Below are positions 25,287 to 35,885 of a stretch of DNA of 64,000 bases, piece after piece. The notes under the pieces were generated by a model, which worked only from the letters and a program-made list of their open reading frames with translations, was not told the DNA's origin and made no database searches. The translations under genes were made by a program, and so were the position numbers. Origin of the DNA: Halichoerus grypus (Eukaryota; Chordata; Mammalia; Carnivora; Phocidae); contig NC_135715.1 in the NCBI RefSeq assembly GCF_964656455.1, forward strand, positions 73,917,414 through 73,981,413, read 5' to 3'. Every line of letters starts with the position of its first letter. The stretch's first letter is position 1.

Positions 25287-25610
25287 ACTGTCAACCTTAA
25301 AAATAAAATTGCCAGTTATTTAACTAGCAAACAGTGAGTTTATTCAGGAATAGCAGAGGAGTTACAGTTCAGGACATGCAAACCACAGGCAAGCCAGGGG
25401 AACAAAGGACCAGAGTGTCCTTTTATTGGGGAAAGGACCGCACTGGGAGGGGTTGTTCAGAACAAAAGGTCATTGCAGGAAAGCTAGAGTTCGGTTGTGG
25501 CGGCTTCTCATTGGCTGGGTTGTTGCCAGGCGAGAAGAAAATCCTCCTTCCTGCCCCGGAGTGTAAAGTAAGCTACCACAAGCAGCGGTGAGTGAGAACC
25601 CTTCCCTCGT
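25287..25610 (-). repeat. LTR-like element B (pair with 17225-17600)
   Basis: On the minus strand, in order: CCAATGAGAAG (CCAAT box, plus positions about 25507-25517), AATAAAAGG (TATA-like, about 25420), and GAATAAACTC (polyadenylation signal, about 25340), then the end near TAAAATTTT-type text. That order and spacing fit a retroviral LTR. No retroviral coding sequence adjoins, so it looks like a solo LTR. It is the better preserved of two related copies in this window. Family not named. Confidence 0.5.
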
Positions 25611-25639
25611 TGCTTCGCAGCTCCATCTGGAATTAGGTT

Positions 25640-26190
25640 TTCTATATTCATTGTCACACCTCGTCGGTCCGGGCTGCCGGCTGCTGGGAGTCAGTGGTCT
25701 GGAGGGGCCCTGGCCCTAGGTTTGGCTTTCCCGCGCTCCTCCCCAATCTCACACCCAGCCCGGTGGCCCCTGCCCTTCACCCCATGCCCTGGCCAGCAGC
25801 TCTGCACACACACCTGATGCCTCCTCTCTGCACAGTGGAGGGCTGTGCCTTCTGGGGGGCGGACGAGGCAGGGGGCGTCTGACCCTGCGCTCCGCCATGA
25901 GTGGGCGCAGGCTGCGGAGGCCACCCGGACCTAGGGGCCCAGAGCAGTGCCCCTCTTGCATCACTTTGTCCAGGAGCACTTGCGTTCTCCAGGAGGGAGG
26001 GGGGGGGGCCAGTGGAACGTGTGCGGTGTGACTGTTGGTGTGTTGTGAGGGCGCGGGCCACAGCCTCTGTCGAAGCCCCGGCGGTGCGCGGGATGCGGGC
26101 AGAGAAAGCCGGCGGGCAGTAGGTGCGTCAGGATGGACTCGGGAGGGCGGGCAGTTAGCAGCCTCCCTCTCTGTTTTGGCCCCCACCCCC
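25640..26190. other. GC- and CpG-rich patch without a supportable gene
   Basis: About 550 bases with many CpGs (gtcggtccgggctgccgg, ggcgcgggccacagcc). Overlapping frames are open on both strands, the longest being 145 codons on the minus strand at 25749-26186. Codon content is proline- and arginine-rich, as expected for random GC-rich DNA. It lies right beside LTR-like element B. Confidence 0.4.
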
Positions 26191-26219
26191 CGTCCAATCA
26201 GCCAGGGAGTCCCACTGAT

Positions 26220-26475
26220 TGGATCTGTTTATTTTATGATGGTAAAATATACGTAAGATTTATCATCAACCGTTTCTAAATGTACAGTTCAGCGCATTGA
26301 GGACATTTGCCTTGTTGTGCAACCATCAGCACCATCCTTCTCCACACCTCCTTATAATCCTTCCAAACTGAAACTCGGTCCTCGTTAAACACCAACCCCC
26401 CACCCCCGCCTCTAGCAACCACCCTTCTACTTTCTGCCTCTATAAATTTGACTTACAAAACAAGAAAGAAAACTA
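26220..26475 (-). repeat. Old L1 3' UTR fragment, antisense
   Basis: Plus-strand text tggtaaaatatacgtaagat, gtgcaaccatcagcaccatc, tctagcaaccacccttctac and ctctataaatttgac is the reverse complement of an L1M 3' UTR. Confidence 0.65.
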
Positions 26476-26774
26476 ATTTCCATAAAACGTTTATTGATGA
26501 AATCTAAAATACGATAGTGATCCTTGAGTACAGTTTTTTTGGTAAACTGGATGAGGAGTGGCTGGATCTTGTCCCTTCCCCTTCCTCTGGAGGAGCTCGA
26601 TGTGCTGGGTCAGAAGATGCTCACTCCTTAACCCCCAAACTCAGCAAGGGTGGCAGAACCCTCAAACAGAGCTGGGCTAAGGACAGTGCCCGACACAGGA
26701 CATACAGACAGGGGACAGAGTCCTGTAATCAGGCCGGAGCCTATGCTTGCTGATTCATCTTCTCCTTATCTTCC

Positions 26775-26935
26775 CAACATCTGTGCTTCTCGAACTTTCA
26801 GAGTGCTTAGAAATCACCTGGTGACCTTGCCGAAAGGCAGATTCTGTGTTTGGAACACGTCCCAGGTAATGCAGATGTGCTGGCCCAGGGACCACACTTG
26901 GAGAGGCAAGGCCCCCTTCCACCTGGGGAACCTTG
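26775..26935 (+). repeat. MER5-type remnant
   Basis: Contains tcgaactttcagagtgctta, gaaatcacctggtgaccttg, cccaggtaatgcagatgtgc and gggaccacacttggag, matching MER5 elements in order. The T-run at 26995-27009 beyond it is separate. Confidence 0.6.
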
Positions 26936-27009
26936 ATGTCCAGGCCGCGCAGAACCTCTCTGAGGCTGAACAAGTCCAGGGCCAATTCTTCTTCTTTTTT
27001 TTTTTTTTA

Positions 27010-29390
27010 TCACTCAATATACTAGAAAAGAGATGCCAAAGCAGTTACAAAAATATTGACATATTTTAAATGTTCACAGTTTAAGAGACAAATGAATTCA
27101 TCATATCTGCCTGCACCAGTACAATTCGATATGATTGTGCCGATCCCAAAATGTATTAATTCCTTCTCAGGTTGTGGGATGAACGCCTTCCGCTCTTGTC
27201 AGTTTTCTCTGGGACTGAATGTGGCAGCTGATGCTGAAGTGTCCGAAATGAGGCTCCTTGAGCACAAAGTAGGCCGGTGGTCCCGCAGGCTCACATGCAC
27301 AGACCCGAGTGAGGGGAGCTCTGAGACCTGGAGATCTGGCCTTTCCGGCAGAGCCCGCTGGCCTTGTCCTGGCTTGGGGACTGCCTCTTTCCAGACGACT
27401 CTACCAAGGGATGTCTAATTCCTCCAGGAAATTCTTATCCTCTTTCATCCCCAGAGGGGTGGGCCCACTGTGTAGCCTTAACTGGACATGGCAGGCCGCG
27501 TCACAGTGGGTGGGGAGCTTCATGCAGAACAAGCCAGGAAAGGGGACTCAGGGATGCGGGAAGCTAATGGTGCCAACCTGTCACTCTCCAGGGGCCGAGT
27601 GGGATCTGGTCCCACCTCTGCAGGACTCCTTTTAAGGAATCTCAGAAGCTGAGTCTAGCTGTTCTAAGGCTTCTCAGCCCCTCAGGTGTTTCTTGAACCT
27701 CCAGTGTTTACAAACGGGATGACTTTGAATTATAAGGGTTTTCTCATTTTAGGAAAGGAATTACAAAAATATTTCATTGAATAAGAAGCTAGTTTAGTAT
27801 ACTTATAATATTATCAGACTTGCAACCCAGACCACCTTTCCCCACCTACCCACCCACCCACCCAAAACAGCCACACTTACTCTCATTAATCCTTGGAACC
27901 TAGCACGGGGTCTGGCTGGACATAGCAGGCCTCAGTGAATGAGTGAATGAAGTTTTAAGAGCAGCCCCATTAAACTCTAGTATCACAGCTGTGCCTACAA
28001 TGGCCCTGTGGGAGCCCCAGCTGACCCTCAGGGGACAGTGCCTTCCTAAGCCCACCCAGCAGGGCAGGCATGTCAAGACTCAATGGGCCAGGTCAGTCCT
28101 CTCAGTCAAGACTCTGTTAGGCTGTCTGTCCTCCCTGACACACCTGGTCCTGTCATCTTGTTCGGTGGCGGTACTTGTCCCTTTGGTGAGTCATTGAAGC
28201 CACAGCACGAGGGAAGTCATGCTCTGGGGCACGGGAGCCCCGTGCCGTCCACCCCTGAGTGCTGCCATTGCTGGGAAGGCCTGCATGCACCCAGGTCACA
28301 CACAACACGGGCACTGTCCCCTCACAATTGTGCCCCCGGGCTGGGACAATAACAGCGACGTCAAGTGTCCCCATTTGGAAGCATTCTGAATCCCTGCTTG
28401 CCTGCCCATCTGATTTCTCAGGCAGGCTGTGCAGATTCCTTAGTAAATAGGTTGGCAGGACACCAAACCCTCTCAGCCTTTAAAACCACTTTCTCCCAAG
28501 GCAGAGCTCAGCGGCGGCTCACCTGGCTGTGTGATTGCCCCGTAGACTCCTGCTTCCTCCCGTCCCTGGGGCTGGTAAACAAATCAGTGCTTCCTGGGAG
28601 ACTGAGAAAGGGGGCTCTGTTTAAGGATAAGAGCATCATTTAGACATAATCAAGGATGCGGAAGAGACTTCGTCTTGGACAAAGACAGAGCATTTCTAAA
28701 CCAGCCATTGCTCTCCGAATGTGGGAGGCTCTCTTCCCACAAGGCTGGGATTGTGCAGCTCTCAAAGAAATAAATGAGCTTGGAAGTGAGTGATAAAGGG
28801 CTTTGTGATCAGAGAGTATGCTTGCAATGCACCACCAAGGAAGAAATGTTACCCCTTTCTCAGTGAAGAGCCAGACACTTGCATAAAGTCTTAGGGGCAT
28901 GAAATAAACACAGAAGTTAAATGTTGGAAAAAGAAAACTGATCAAAACAGAGGCATGTGGACACATTTTTAATAATCAGAAAGCCAATTTATTGATGTAG
29001 TGTGAGCTCCAACTGGTACATGATAAATACCAATTAAAATTTCATTAAAGAATATGTTCCTACAGAGAAGAAGCATATCTGTAAATAATTAGTAAGCAGA
29101 AAAAGTAGCAGTGGGTGAAGAATCCCAGACCTAGCTTGTCCAGTGTATCAGTGAGTACTTTCCGTTGCAAATAGCAAAAAAATCAACTCAAAATGACTTA
29201 AAGAGTAAGGATATTTATTATTTATGTAACTTGAAAGTCCAGAGGGGTCCAGGCTTCGAGGCTGGTAGGTCGACATCCAGCCCTGACTTCTGGTGGCCTC
29301 GGTCCTGCCTCCCTCTGCATCAGCTTCGTCCCCAGATCGCTGCTCCCCTTTCCGCCTCCCTCCCTTGACTTAATGGAGCAGCATGGGCTC
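27010..29390. other. Intergenic stretch with minor repeats
   Basis: Nothing gene-like. A (CCCA)n tract sits at about 27840-27865. An L2/MIR-like end (cagtgaatgagtgaatgaag) lies near 27934. About 29145-29370 (gcaaatagcaaaaaaatcaa, ggatatttattatttatg) looks like an old mammalian repeat that I cannot name. Confidence 0.4.
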
Positions 29391-29399
29391 ACTAATTCA

Positions 29400-29602
29400 C
29401 TGTGGAGGTAAAGATGAAAGCTGTAGAGGCAGACGGGCCTAACTGGAATCCTGGCTCTGCCTGGGAGCTGTGTGTCTTGGGCAAGTTGCGAACCACTGAA
29501 GTGCTAGCCTCCTCATCTGTAAAACAGGAATAATAATAACGTCTGTGTCCTAAGATTGTTGTGAGGATTAAGTCAGACCGTGAGATGGTGGCTGACATGT
29601 AA
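29400..29602 (+). repeat. MIR SINE
   Basis: Contains gtgtcttgggcaagttgcga, cctcatctgtaaaacaggaa, ataataataacg and ttgttgtgaggattaa, the 3' half of MIR in plus orientation. Confidence 0.75.
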
Positions 29603-29645
29603 ATTTAGTAAGTTAGCACTTAGTAAATTTAAGAATTCCCCCCTT

Positions 29646-29837
29646 GGGGCGCCCAGGTGGCTCAGTTAGTTAAGCCTCTGCCTTCGGCTCAGGTCCTGGG
29701 ATCGAGCCCTGCGTCGGGCTTCCTGCTCTGCGGGGAGCCTGCTTCTCCTCTCCCCCTGCTCCTCCCCGCCACTCGTGTTCTCTCTCTCTTGCTCTTTCTC
29801 TCTCTCAAATAAATAAACAAAATCTTAAAAAAAAAAA
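29646..29837 (+). mobile_element. CanSINE, plus
   Basis: Head gggcgcccaggtggctcagt, body gggatcgagccctgcgtcgg, CT-rich middle and a tail aaataaataaacaaaatc with a long A-run. Flanked by an imperfect 15-bp duplication, aagaattcccccctt at 29631-29645 and aagaactcacccctt at 29838-29852. Confidence 0.92.
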
Positions 29838-30178
29838 AAGAACTCACCCCTTGTCTTTATTTATTAAATGCTTACGAAGGGTAGGCACTGTGCTCACTTG
29901 GGGAGACATAAGTTAGAATAGACAAGTAAGTTGGTGGTTAGGATGGTGTGGTAGGTTCCCTACCCTTGTTATCCTTACCCTTCTGGTAGGAGCAAGACTA
30001 GGGAGATGGTGGACTGACACCTGGTAAACAACAGAGACCTAAGCAGGAAAAATGGGGAGGATGGGGACACTGGTCTCCAGTGTCACTTCAAGGGCTTTAG
30101 GCTCCTTTATGTAAAGTACAGATTTGGTTTCATGTCTAATTTCCCTTCAAACTAAATACTCTAGAATTTGGAATTGAA

Positions 30179-30320
30179 TGGAAGGAAGGGAGGAAGGAAG
30201 GAAGGAAAGAAGGAAGGAAGGAAGGGAGGGAGGAAGGAAGGAAGGAAGGAAGGAAGGAAGGAAGGAAGGAAGGAAGGGAGGAAGGAAGAGAAGAAGGAAG
30301 GGAGGGAGGGAGGAAGGAAG
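30179..30320. repeat. (GGAA)n microsatellite, about 140 bp
   Basis: Near-pure GGAA/GGGA/GAAG tetramers over about 140 bases. Lysine/glutamate/glycine or serine/phenylalanine/proline-rich frames across it arise from the repeat. Arrays of GGAA can bind ETS-family factors, but nothing here shows that this one does. Confidence 0.95.
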
Positions 30321-31693
30321 AGGGTTGTCAACTCAAAAGAAACAGAATACATTTTTTGGTGACACTCAATGTGCTCTCTCGGGTCGGGAGATCAAAGGGA
30401 CTGCTTCAGCCCAGAGCACCTGAGAGCGGGCAGCAGTTGGGGAAATTATGTTCCTAGTTACTTCTTTCTGGACGATGTTAGGGTAAGTACTCATCTGTGC
30501 TTAGAAATGTTCTACTGGATATCAAAAATAAAATGGCTAAGCAACTTCCCCAGGAAAAGAAAAAGCAGTCCAGACCTATTTAAAATAACCATTAAAGGCA
30601 AGACCTTTGACAGCTTTGAATTTTTAGTAGCACGCTACTACACCCTTCTGCCCACTGCACTGTTCGGCTCACAGGCGGGGGCTGAAAACCAGACTCTGCA
30701 GCCTTAGACATTGTCTTCCCAGAGGAATTAGTTTAACCGACATTTAGCCATCGAGTGACCTGTCCGCCAGCCGCGGGGCCCGTGGGGAGGTACAGAAGGC
30801 CGGCCCCTGGCCCTGTGAGGCTCGCAGAGGGTGGCCGGGGAACGTCAGTGGAACGGGGTGTCGTGAGCTCACGTGAGTCCCATCCCAGGCCCTCTGGAAG
30901 CCTCAGCGCACCCCTGCGGATGGGTGCCGGCACTCTGGAAAGATGGCAGCCTCAGCTTGGCATTTACCCAGCGGCCCTGGGTCTGCCCATTTGGGTCTGT
31001 TCCTCCCGCTCTCCCTGAGCCATGCAGAACCAGACTGATTTGCCCCAACACGGCCCCAAGAGCCCGGCTTAGGTCAGAATACAGTGCTATGCTTCTCCTC
31101 CAGAACACGCCATTTCCTCGGGCCAGGAGCTCATGGCCCATTTTTAGTCTGACTAAACCCCACGTCATCATTCAGTATGAAGTTTAGTGAAAGAACTCAA
31201 GTTGTAAAGGAAAGACCATCGGGTATCTTTTCAAGTTGGCTTGGTAGTTCCTGGATGAGAGAGGATGCTGGAAACCCCTTGGCTCCAGGCGCACTTGCCC
31301 TTAAGAATGGGGAAAAAAAAGCCTGAAGGAAATGCCATTTGTTAAATTAATGTTACAAAAACTACCTCTCTTTCAGGATGCTCGACTCAGCACACGTGAA
31401 ATCTTCTTTCCTGTAAAAATGATAAACTAATGTGGGTGAGGAACTGCGTTGTGGGGCTGGTCAAGCTCCTGTTCCTATCAGTGGTCTGGCTGGTAGAGAA
31501 AGCATTGTTCTGGAAAGGGAAGCAAGGGTGTTCTTTGGGGATAGGGATGTGCTGGGAGAAATTCCTTTTAAGCCAGGGTATAAAGAAGTTGCTGGAGAAA
31601 GTACTCTTGACCTCTGCATTGCATCAGCCTCTAATTTCCCTTGGAACGGCGGAGTCATCTGCCCACGAGAGCAGCAGCTGCTTTGCTGTGTCT
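30321..31693. other. Unannotated intergenic stretch
   Basis: No gene seen. About 30740-31030 is GC-rich with open frames on both strands and no recognised domain. Confidence 0.4.
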
Positions 31694-31708
31694 AAAAGAA
31701 AGAAGAAA

Positions 31709-31757
<49 letters not shown>

Positions 31758-31770
31758 AAAAAAAAAAAGG
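31694..31770. repeat. (GAAA)n microsatellite
   Basis: About 75 bases of GAAA tetramers ending in an A-run. It causes the lysine/glutamate tail of the plus-strand frame at 31430-31894. Confidence 0.95.
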
Positions 31771-32849
31771 AAAAATCACTGACTTAAAGAGGGCAATGAC
31801 TATTTTCACTGTGTGCGGAAGGGATATTTTCAGCACATCTGGGCAGGATTCTAAACTTACCAATGGCTTAATGCAAGATTCTCATGCCTCCTAGGGATGT
31901 TTTATTGTGTTACTCCCAAGTTTTTATCACTTTATTTCCAATCTGTATCCTTGGGGACGAACAAAAATGCTTTTCTGAATCATAGGAAATGCTTCAAGCT
32001 GGGTACAAGTTGATATTAACTGAGGATATTCAGGACCCACGAAGGAACGTCACACTTTTTCGTAGATTCTAAAACGGGATCCAAAGGGGCAAATGTTATT
32101 TTCCCCCCTAATTTAATAAAGTGACAGAACAAGTTAAGTTATTAAAAATCTGACACCCCACCAGGATTCCATAGTACTGAGGTAAATTGAATTACTCTTT
32201 CTAAATAATACAGCAGGGGAAAATGAAAGCATTTATTTGTCACTATGCTAAGAACAAATGAAGAAAACACATTTAGTTTTATGAAGAAATTCACTCCTCA
32301 AGACTTCTATTTTTTTTTTAAACAGTCAATTTGATCGAAGAGATTCTTTAATCCTAGATTACTTCATAGATAAAACCATTTGCCATTTATATTGCCTCAC
32401 AAGCATGTGTGGCTTAGGGGTTACCTACAGTCTGGAGCGTCAGGATGGTGGTAATAAAGATAACATTTACCTCTGAAATATGCTGGGATGCCAAGAGACT
32501 GAGAGAAAATAAGTCCGAGAATATGAAAAGAAAAATGAAAATACTCATCTAGCCTAAACCTGTGTTAATGAATATCATAATACTTTAATTAGTAATGTGG
32601 GTTCTGGTAGCATTTTCAGAAAATTGGTGAACACAGTCTTCCAATATTTGGTTCTCTGAATTAATTTCTACCCCTCACCAAGGGGAGATACTTGGAAGTA
32701 TAGTCAAGAGTGCTTATGGTATTACTACTTAGGAAGAAAATGGTGGTGAAAAAGACAGTGAGACTGTCTTTCAATATTATCACTCAAAAGAGAAGGAATC
32801 TGATAAGCAACATCTTATAAAGATTATCTGAGGAAGACACGGATCTAAA
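31771..32849. other. Unannotated AT-rich intergenic stretch
   Basis: No gene, RNA or clear repeat recognised. Confidence 0.45.
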
Positions 32850-33605
32850 ATAGGGTTGTATCATCAATAGAAGAACGGATAAAGACGTTGTGTGGAATAT
32901 TACTCAGCCATAAAAAAAAATGAGATCTTAACCATTTGCAACAACATGGATGGACCTAAAGGGTAATACGCTATGTGAAATAAGTCAGACAGAGAAAGAA
33001 AAATACCATATGGTTTCACTCATATGTGGAATCTAAACAAAACAAAACAAAACAAATGAACAAACAAAAAAGCAGAAACAGACCCATAAATACAGAGCAC
33101 AAACTGATGGTTGCCAGGGGTGGAGGGGATGAGTAAAATGGATGAAGGGGAGTAGGAGGTACAGGCTTCTAGTTATGGAATGAATAAGTCACAGGGATGA
33201 AATGCACAGCATAGGGAATATAGTCTATGGTATTGTAATAATGTTGTAGGTGACACATGGTAGCTACACTTGTGAGTATGGCACAACATATACTGTTGTC
33301 AGGTCACTACGTCCTACAACCGAAACTAATGCAACATTGTGTGTTAACTATTCTTCAGTTTTAGGGGCGCCTGGGTGGCTCAGATGGTTAAGTGTCTGCC
33401 TTCGGCTCAGGTCATGATCTCAGGCCCTGGGATCGAGCCCCGTGTCCGCCTCCCAGCTCAGCGGGAAGCCTGCTTCTCCCTCTCCCTCTGCCTCTTCTGC
33501 TTGTGCTCTGTCTCTCTCTCTCAAATGAATAAATAAAATCTTAAAAAAAATTTATATAAAAAACCAAACTATACTTCAATTTTAAAAAATTAATAAAGTA
33601 AATAA
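32850..33605 (+). repeat. L1 3' end, split by a CanSINE
   Basis: Contains ggaatattactcagccataa, acatggatggacctaaaggg, catatggtttcactcatatg and a 3' UTR closely like the copy at 13130-13710. The last bases of the element are interrupted at 33363 and resume after the SINE as a duplicated actatacttcaattttaaa. A 5'-truncated, non-coding copy. Confidence 0.8.
33363..33566 (+). mobile_element. CanSINE inserted in an L1 tail
   Basis: Head ggggcgcctgggtggctcag, body gggatcgagccccgtgtccg, tail caaatgaataaataaaatc with A-run. The flanks aactattcttcagtttta (33346-33362) and aactatacttcaatttta (33567-33584) are an imperfect target-site duplication of the host L1's end. Confidence 0.9.
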
Positions 33606-33830
33606 AATAGAATTGCCAGATTTAGCAAATAAAAGTCTGTATTTTTATTTTAGCTAGGCATTCTGTATGCTCAGTTCGATCTGAATTTCAGATAAATACC
33701 TTTTTTTTTGTAATATGAGTATGTTCCATACAATAGTTGTGGCATTTTATACTAAAATTTATCTACTGTTTATCTGAAATTCAAATTTAAGTGGACACTC
33801 TGTATTTAATCTTGTAACTCTAGTCTAAAA
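33606..33830. repeat. Imperfect inverted repeat, old MER-like element
   Basis: The left arm ctgaatttcagataaata (33681-33698) is matched by the reverse complement of tgtttatctgaaattcaa at about 33768-33785. The outer text (gccagatttagcaaataaaa) fits a known mammalian palindromic repeat whose name I do not recall for certain. Confidence 0.5.
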
Positions 33831-34387
33831 TGATCTTAAAATGCTAATTTTGGATGATTATAGAGGTCATGTGATGAAATGGATTTTTAAAAACAAAGAC
33901 AAAGAAATTGACCAGGTTTAGCATTTAGTAATTATCTTTGGTGGCACAATACACCCAATTACAATTGTTGGCTATATGGTCAACAAGCCTTATAAAAATC
34001 ACTTACAAAAGCCACAAGGTAAGTGTTTTGCATGTGGTGATTGTTAAATGAAAACAAACTAACAAATAAACAAAAACAAGCACAGGACAAGCCATTTCCT
34101 ATAATGTGAATGAATACTTGTGGCCTAGGTAAAGTTTCCAGTGAGAGCAATATACATAAAAAGGAAAAAAATGCTATATCTTATACAATTTCAATCACAT
34201 GAAAATAATATTTTAATCTTAAAAAGAGATTATAGCAATGACAAAGTTAGTAAAGTCAAAGATGCATATAACAGAATGAATAAAATTATTTCACACAAGT
34301 GAGTGAAGGCAATATTCTAAAATAATATATTAGTTTATCTAATGTGTAATTTGACATATTTGTAAGTAAATTGATCTGAACTTTATT
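33831..34387. other. Unannotated AT-rich intergenic stretch
   Basis: No gene or confident repeat. Confidence 0.4.
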
Positions 34388-34544
34388 TAGAGAGAGAGAG
34401 AGAGAGAGCTTGTGAGCAGGGGGCATGGGGGCAGAGGGAGAGGGAGAATCTTAAGCAGGCTCCATGCCTAGTACAGAGCTGATGCGGGGCTCGATCCCAT
34501 GACCCTGAGATCATGACCTGAGCCGACTGAGCCACCTAGGTGCC
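34388..34544 (-). mobile_element. CanSINE, minus, shortened
   Basis: Reverse-complement CanSINE with a (GA)n-like start, gcaggctccatgcc, ggggctcgatcccatgaccc, and the head gagccacctaggtgcc. It lacks the usual aaggcagacgcttaac segment between gagccga and ctgagcc, so it has an internal deletion. The target-site duplication is unclear. Confidence 0.85.
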
Positions 34545-35469
34545 ACTAAACTTTTCTTTTTTTAATATTCTCATTGGGAAACCAGAGGGTCACATTATAT
34601 ACCAGATTGCCAAACCAGACGTTTGGACATGTACACAAGTTTTAGGAACATGTATTGACTGTCTTATCAATATCAAACTCACTTATATCACAATGCTAAT
34701 AAATCTTACGGATCTGCTTTAGGTTTTACCCACCTAAAAAACTGTCTCTAGCTGTGACTTCTACTTCTAGCCATGATGGAAAAATAGGACCAGATTTACC
34801 CTTCCTCCTTAAACAATTTAAAAATTGGACCGAATATATTTAAAAATTGCTTTTCATACATCAGATAATAGGCAGCACAGTCTGGACTGGGATCCCTGAG
34901 AAACAAAGTGAGTTTTGTTCTTGCATGAATTTACTTCTTGAAAGCAGTTCCCAACACAAGAAAAGGGAATCCAAATAAAGTCCATTGGTCTTGGTGTGTT
35001 GAGCAGATAGAAGCTGTACTATATAGAAGCTAAGGTGGCTAGAATTTAAGGACAATGCATTGAAATGGGGGACTGCACAGAGAAAGAGGGAGCTTGGGAG
35101 ATCTGTAGAGGAGTCCCTTCAAATCTGTTGCTGAGTACTGATCTGTGCATGCATGGGAGGACATTACCTGAGGTCAGAGAAAACTACTTCCTGGAGCTCA
35201 CACAGGACTGAGGATAGTCTATGTTCCTACCAATCAGAGCGGTAGCTGGGGCACCTGGCAGAATTCTCAGAAGGACATTTCTTTAGTTATCACTACTTAG
35301 TTAGCCCTAGGCAGTTCTGGACCTGACATATGAGCTTAAAAGCGACCATCAAAAGGATCCAGTTAATTTAATTGTATGCCAAAACAAAACCCAACATTAA
35401 ACAAATATAACAAGAACTAGCAACCAACAAAGCAAAATTCACAGTATCCAGCATCCAATAAAAAAAAAA
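34545..35469. other. Unannotated AT-rich intergenic stretch
   Basis: No gene. Parts near 35340-35470 may already belong to the L1 piece that follows. Confidence 0.4.
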
Positions 35470-35885
35470 AATTTACCAGGTTAAGAAATTTAAAAGCAAT
35501 CTCATCTACAATTGCATCAAAGGGAATAAAATACCCAGGAATAAATTTAACCAAGGAAGTGAAAGACCTATACATTGAAAACTACAATACTGATGAAAGA
35601 AATTGAGGATGACACAAATAAATGGAAAGATAATCCATGTTGGTTAGATGGAAGAATTAATATTGTTAAAATGTCCATACTACCCCAGCAATCTACAGAT
35701 TTAATGCAATCCCTATTAAAATTCCAGTGACATTTTTCACATAAATAGAGAAGACAATTCTGTAATGTGTGTGGAACCACAAAAGACCCCAAACAGCAAT
35801 GCAGTCCTGAGAAAGAATGACAAAAATGGCATCACCCTTTCTGATTTCAGTCTACACTACAAGCTCACAGTAAAACGGTGCGCGG
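35470..35885 (+). repeat. Old L1 ORF2 fragment
   Basis: Contains gaataaaatacccaggaata, gaagtgaaagacctatacat, tgcaatccctattaaaattcc, and ccacaaaagaccccaaacag, the C-terminal part of L1 ORF2. The same region of a second L1 lies at 40440-40720. Stops and indels break the frame. Confidence 0.75.

Noticed and set aside
17225..25610. A provirus bounded by the two LTR-like elements
   Set aside because: The DNA between them is L2, L1, MIR and MER5, with no retroviral genes, and the two elements differ too much to be a recent pair.
30161..30423. Frames rich in Gly/Lys/Arg or Ser/Phe/Pro
   Set aside because: Direct translation of the GGAA repeat.
31430..31894. Plus-strand frame of 154 codons with a Lys/Glu-rich stretch
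   Set aside because: The charged stretch is the (GAAA)n microsatellite read through; the rest has no protein features.
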